NCBI RefSeq assembly: GCF_041227145.1
Contig: NZ_JBGFSP010000010.1
Location: 1 to 33,504, forward strand
Direction of reading: 5' to 3'
From: Bacteroides sp. AN502(2024)
GTDB lineage: Bacteria; Bacteroidota; Bacteroidia; Bacteroidales; Bacteroidaceae
Length of the DNA: 33,504 bases
Translations under genes and position numbers: made by a program
The notes under the pieces: model-generated
What the model saw: the letters and a program-made list of their open reading frames with translations, nothing else
The model's database searches: none
What the model was told of the DNA's origin: nothing
In this document: positions 30,309 to 33,504 of the stretch, in pieces
Layout of the letters: the number at the start of each line of letters is the position of its first letter
Position numbering within the stretch: the first letter of the stretch is position 1

Positions 30309-32167
30309 GACCTTATTTGTGGCGGACACGAAACGCCCGGTGTGTCTATGTGGACTCATACGCGGGAAACGACCTCATCGGCACAGGAACCCCGGATAAT
30401 CCCTATCAGACACTGGGAAAGGCGTATAGGGGACACGGAACCGCGGCGAAAGAAATCATCTGCCGAGGACGATTCTGCGAGGACATGTCCGATGGAGACC
30501 ACGATACCCGCATACAAGGAGACTACATGGGAGCGGCCACATTCGACGGGCAAGACACCTATCTCATTCATGGCTTCACGCTGAATGACATCATCGTGGA
30601 GAATTGCGCGCCGGCCACCTACACCGCCATGATACGATACGGCGCATGGGGATATGCCGGGGTGGGACGTGCCTGGGGAGGATATTTCGGGTGGACGCAG
30701 CACTCATGGGGTGTGGGCGACCATAGCGTTATCATACGCAACTCACCCTTATACATGGGGTGCATCGGCGGGAAAAGAGGCATACACCATGTGGTGATAG
30801 ACAGCCCCAAGATCTGCGGAGATAGGAAAATATGCTATGCGGGTAATGGAGAAGTGTCTCACTTCACTGTCCATAACGTCCCCATCGGACACCGTAGGCG
30901 GGAATCGTACGGCATCGAAATTATCCGTACAAGCATTCTTGCCCGGTGCGATTTCTACGCCGACGAACCGTTGCGTTTCGAGGAGTGCCTGTTCACTGCC
31001 GATTGCCGCTGGTTCCTCGACGGTGAGGAACTCATTACCGAAGCATCCGGGGGAGAAGCGCGACGTGACAGTCTGCTCGGGCAATGCCGCGGACGGGGTG
31101 TGAGAGAGGAACTCATGCCCGTGTTCACCCGCTGCATCTTCACAGCGCAAACGGCGGAAGAACTTTTTAACAATCCCGGAGCAGGTGATCTGACACTTCG
31201 AGCCGACAGCCCGGCCGCCAATCCCGCCGGATTCCTGCCGGGCATTACCGATTCCTATCTGGGTGCCTTGCCTCCCGCACTCTCCATACCCATCATGGAT
31301 AACAGTATAGGTATAGCCGGCACATGGGACGAGCAGAGTGCGGCCGGCATACTCACCATTGTAGGCGGAGCCATCTGTCTGGATGAGACAAGCAGCGACA
31401 CGGTGGGCGAAGTGCTCAGTAAAATCATCAGACTCGACACCGCACGGGCATCCGTTACCGGTATACTCGCATCGTTCACCTCCCTGTTCGGTTCGCACGG
31501 CATCGTACTCAACGACCGCCCCGTGACCGACCGCACATTCGCCCCCGGAGACCTCCTGCCGCAAGGCCGGTACGTAGTAGATGGAAACGTGGCATACCGC
31601 AACGCCGTTTATGTCACGGGAAACGTGCTGGCGGTTGACGAGGAGGGTACCACGTTCGTATCCGGGCTTAACGGCACGGATACGGGTACACTTCACACAC
31701 TCGAAGACCCCAACATCGAAAACGTGTGCTACCTGCGCTCGACCCCCGTCATATTCTCCACGCTGCAGGCGGCAGACTCCCTGCAAAGCGGTGGTGTCTA
31801 TCTCAACACGGGTGAGAGCCCCATCCGATACCGCGGACGGACCGTTGTGCCCGACGAGAGTTTCGTGGCGGCCAACGATACCGACACATTCATACCGCCC
31901 GCCGATGATCCCGAATACCGCATCGCCATCATGTTCGACGACACACGGGTGCCCGCACAGCCGTGGATACCCGCACAACTCTTCGGCGACTACTTTGTCT
32001 GCAAGTCCGGCGGCGTGGTACAGTATGATGATGACGGCATCCCCGTCTCCTCGGGTAACAACCGCTCCTATCAGCCTCAAAGCGATGGCGGATACGCCGA
32101 AAAACTGTGCAAGAGTGTGATGAACGACCGTTATTGCCAATTTAAAATAATAGCCCGTAAACAGTAA
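30305..32167 (+). CDS. Tailspike-like protein with right-handed beta-helix
   Basis: 620 residues. The N-terminus (VYVDSYAGNDLIGTGTPDNP) is the DUF1565/pectate-lyase-like entry to a parallel beta-helix: G-N-D-x-x-G-T-P-x-N-P-Y-x-T-L. Repeated strand segments continue to about residue 330. The C-terminal half has repeated beta motifs (NVAYRNAVYVTGNVLAVDEE; GGVYLNTGESPIRYRGRTV) suggesting receptor or polysaccharide-binding modules. It is probably the host-range determinant acting on surface polysaccharide. Catalytic residues cannot be assigned. Confidence 0.7.
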   Translation: MRPYLWRTRNARCVYVDSYAGNDLIGTGTPDNPYQTLGKAYRGHGTAAKEIICRGRFCEDMSDGDHDTRIQGDYMGAATFDGQDTYLIHGFTLNDIIVENCAPATYTAMIRYGAWGYAGVGRAWGGYFGWTQHSWGVGDHSVIIRNSPLYMGCIGGKRGIHHVVIDSPKICGDRKICYAGNGEVSHFTVHNVPIGHRRRESYGIEIIRTSILARCDFYADEPLRFEECLFTADCRWFLDGEELITEASGGEARRDSLLGQCRGRGVREELMPVFTRCIFTAQTAEELFNNPGAGDLTLRADSPAANPAGFLPGITDSYLGALPPALSIPIMDNSIGIAGTWDEQSAAGILTIVGGAICLDETSSDTVGEVLSKIIRLDTARASVTGILASFTSLFGSHGIVLNDRPVTDRTFAPGDLLPQGRYVVDGNVAYRNAVYVTGNVLAVDEEGTTFVSGLNGTDTGTLHTLEDPNIENVCYLRSTPVIFSTLQAADSLQSGGVYLNTGESPIRYRGRTVVPDESFVAANDTDTFIPPADDPEYRIAIMFDDTRVPAQPWIPAQLFGDYFVCKSGGVVQYDDDGIPVSSGNNRSYQPQSDGGYAEKLCKSVMNDRYCQFKIIARKQ

Positions 32168-32170
32168 GCA

Positions 32171-32449
32171 ATGAAACCGATCATCCGTACATTCTCAATT
32201 GGCGCATCACCGCGGACAGTCCGTGATGATTCCGCCATGCTGCGCGGTTTTGCGCTCCATGTCCACATGGCGACGGGGGATGAAGAAAGAAAAAACGGTA
32301 TCATCCGCTCGTTCAACGTGCGGAGTGTGGCCCGATGCCATGCGCCGGAACAGTCACCGTATCTCTTGCGATCGTTCGTCGCTATCACGGCTCCACCCGA
32401 CAACCCGCAGGAACCACTCATCGTGCGCCACCCGGCAAAAGGATCGTGA
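32171..32449 (+). CDS. Small hypothetical protein after the tailspike
   Basis: 92 residues, basic, unknown function, 3 nt after the tailspike gene. It may act as a tailspike accessory or assembly factor. No motif recognised. The same codon shift as the preceding fibre genes is seen. Confidence 0.45.
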   Translation: MKPIIRTFSIGASPRTVRDDSAMLRGFALHVHMATGDEERKNGIIRSFNVRSVARCHAPEQSPYLLRSFVAITAPPDNPQEPLIVRHPAKGS

Positions 32450-32491
32450 GGGAAATATTCATGAAACATTAAAACGCTATCAATATGCTGA

Positions 32492-33244
32492 ATGATTAAA
32501 GAAAATCTGTTTGTCCTGAAACAAACCTCATCGCTCGGCGACCTGCTTATCAAACCCGTGACAAAGGAACTTGCCCGCCAAATGGTGCTTGAACACCATT
32601 ATTCCCATAAATGGAACTTTGGCGGCTTTGGAGTGTTTAACTTCAGTATCTTCCGCGCCGATGAACCGGACAAATGCCTCGGTGTTGCGGTTTACGGTTA
32701 CATGAAGAATCCCAAAGTAAGATTATTCCATCACCCGAGTCCGAAAGCGTGGATATGCGAATTAAACCGTTTGTGGATTGGCGACTGCCTCGGGAAGAAT
32801 GCGGAAACCGTGCTAATTGCCGCCAGCATCAAGTTGATCCGCAAAATGGATGAGAATATCGTGGCTATACAAAGTTTCGCCGATGGTCGTTTAGGCTGCG
32901 GAACAATTTACAAGGCGGCCAACTTCAAATATTACGGCTTTCATTACACGCGTTTTCTGCGCAATAGGCGAACGGGCGAGTTTATCCATAACCAAATACT
33001 CACAAATACGACATCACCATCCGGCTACGTGCGTTCAAATGTAGCCTTCTTGCTTGGTGACCTGGATGTGTTCGTGGTGAAAACCTACCGTTACATTTAT
33101 CCTTTGTGCAAGCATTTTCAGTTTAAGATGAAAGAAAAGCCTTATCCCGAATATGACAAAGGGATGGAACAAATAGAGTGGCAAAGAGACAGGCACAAGA
33201 TAAAGGCAAACATTGTTCGCCTGCTTGATAAGCTGGTTACATAA
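32492..33244 (+). CDS. Mom-like DNA modification enzyme
   Basis: 250 residues resembling the Mu Mom family, GNAT-fold enzymes that modify adenine in phage DNA (N6-carbamoylmethyl group in Mu) and protect it from restriction. Recognisable features are an N-terminal HHYSHKW (35-41), ELNRLWIGD (90-98), and the core SFADGRLGCGTIYKAANF (128-145) followed by YYGF. It is the last gene, at the right end, exactly where Mu carries mom. No com-like translational activator gene directly precedes it. Expression control is not visible; only one GATC lies just upstream. Confidence 0.85.
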   Translation: MIKENLFVLKQTSSLGDLLIKPVTKELARQMVLEHHYSHKWNFGGFGVFNFSIFRADEPDKCLGVAVYGYMKNPKVRLFHHPSPKAWICELNRLWIGDCLGKNAETVLIAASIKLIRKMDENIVAIQSFADGRLGCGTIYKAANFKYYGFHYTRFLRNRRTGEFIHNQILTNTTSPSGYVRSNVAFLLGDLDVFVVKTYRYIYPLCKHFQFKMKEKPYPEYDKGMEQIEWQRDRHKIKANIVRLLDKLVT

Positions 33245-33349
33245 AAGGCTTGCTAACGGGGCAAACCTATCAAAAGGATCTCTTAATTACTAAGCAAAGA
33301 TAGTGGTTTTCTACGAATTGAACAAATAAAGTGCAGACAAAATGCAGAT

Positions 33350-33366
33350 GAAAAACAACGTTTTTC
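33350..33366. terminator. Small hairpin downstream of the Mom-like gene
   Basis: GAAAAAC (33350-33356) pairs with GTTTTTC (33360-33366) with a 3-nt loop. The stem is mostly A-T, so it is weak. It may contribute to termination or be incidental. Confidence 0.3.
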
Positions 33367-33386
33367 GCGCTTTTTGCATATGTTCA

Positions 33387-33428
33387 AAAGGCATTTAATT
33401 ACCGCTTGAATGGTGATTAAATGCCTTT
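33387..33428. terminator. Long hairpin near the right end, probable bidirectional terminator
   Basis: AAAGGCATTTAAT (33387-33399) pairs with ATTAAATGCCTTT (33416-33428), a perfect 13-bp stem with a 16-nt loop. A-rich and T-rich flanks could let it terminate transcription from both the phage and the host side. It lies just inside the right-end transposase sites. Confidence 0.6.
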
Positions 33429-33457
33429 GCTTTGATGGGCTGAAAAAATAGTGAAAA

Positions 33458-33495
33458 TTGTACGTTTCGTTTTAGAAAATTGTACGTTTCGTTTT
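33458..33495 (-). repeat. Right-end transposase-site repeats (two copies)
   Basis: TTGTACGTTTCGTTTT occurs exactly at 33458-33473 and 33480-33495, the inverse of the left-end 16-mer, with starts 22 bp apart. The 22-bp register is the same as the size of Mu transposase sites. Only 9 bp follow in the window, so the phage terminus should be at or just beyond the window end. Confidence 0.8.
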
Positions 33496-33504
33496 CGCGA
33501 TTAT

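Overview
The window is an almost complete Mu-like transposable prophage of about 33.4 kb from a member of the Bacteroidales (Bacteroides/Parabacteroides-like host inferred). Three observations support the host call. Several promoters resemble the Bacteroidetes form TTTG-N19-21-TAnnTTTG. Start codons are preceded by A-rich leaders rather than strong Shine-Dalgarno sites. The gene families are those of Bacteroides Mu-like phages. The phage call rests on a MuA-type DDE transposase followed by a MuB-type ATPase, a Mu-type head/tail gene set, a Mom-like gene at the right end, and a 16-bp repeat (AAAACGAAACGTACAA) present twice at the left end and twice, inverted, at the right end. The exact termini and target duplication cannot be fixed from this window.

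Layout. 1-864: non-coding left end with transposase-site repeats, a helically phased GTTTAA array and a hairpin. 865-1314 (-): lysogeny repressor, divergent from an early promoter/operator. 1460-8289 (+): early operon with a Ner-position regulator, transposase A, ATPase B, a second RecA-like ATPase, a GemA/gp16-like protein, small genes, a DUF3164-like protein and a small basic possible regulator, closed by an intrinsic terminator. A probable antisense gene (1839-2174) lies inside it. 8470-15346 (-): packaging and head module reading leftward: small and large terminase, two small proteins, portal, MuF minor head protein carrying a papain-fold toxin-like C-terminus, gpG-like protein and a probable tail-completion protein. 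A small gene convergent with the MuF tail (9457-9708, +) is a candidate immunity gene.

15347-15658 is the divergent control region. It holds a tRNA-Met(CAU)-like gene between a candidate promoter and a strong hairpin/terminator. 15659-32449 (+) is the structural and lysis operon: protease-scaffold with an internal start, capsid protein with an unusual hydrophobic N-terminus, amidase, holin-like protein, a lipoprotein with u-spanin architecture, sheath, tube, tail chaperone with a -1 frameshift, tape measure, baseplate genes (the gpW-like gene is split by a frameshift at an A8 run), collar-type fibre and a beta-helix tailspike-like protein. 32492-33244 (+) is a Mom-like DNA modification gene. 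The right end has a long hairpin and two terminal repeats.

The most interesting items are the MuF-toxin/antisense immunity pair, the tRNA unit in the late control region, the single-protein spanin, the antisense small genes, and the reversed head module, since in Mu itself all late genes read rightward. No reverse transcriptase or diversity-generating retroelement, CRISPR array or insertion sequence was seen.
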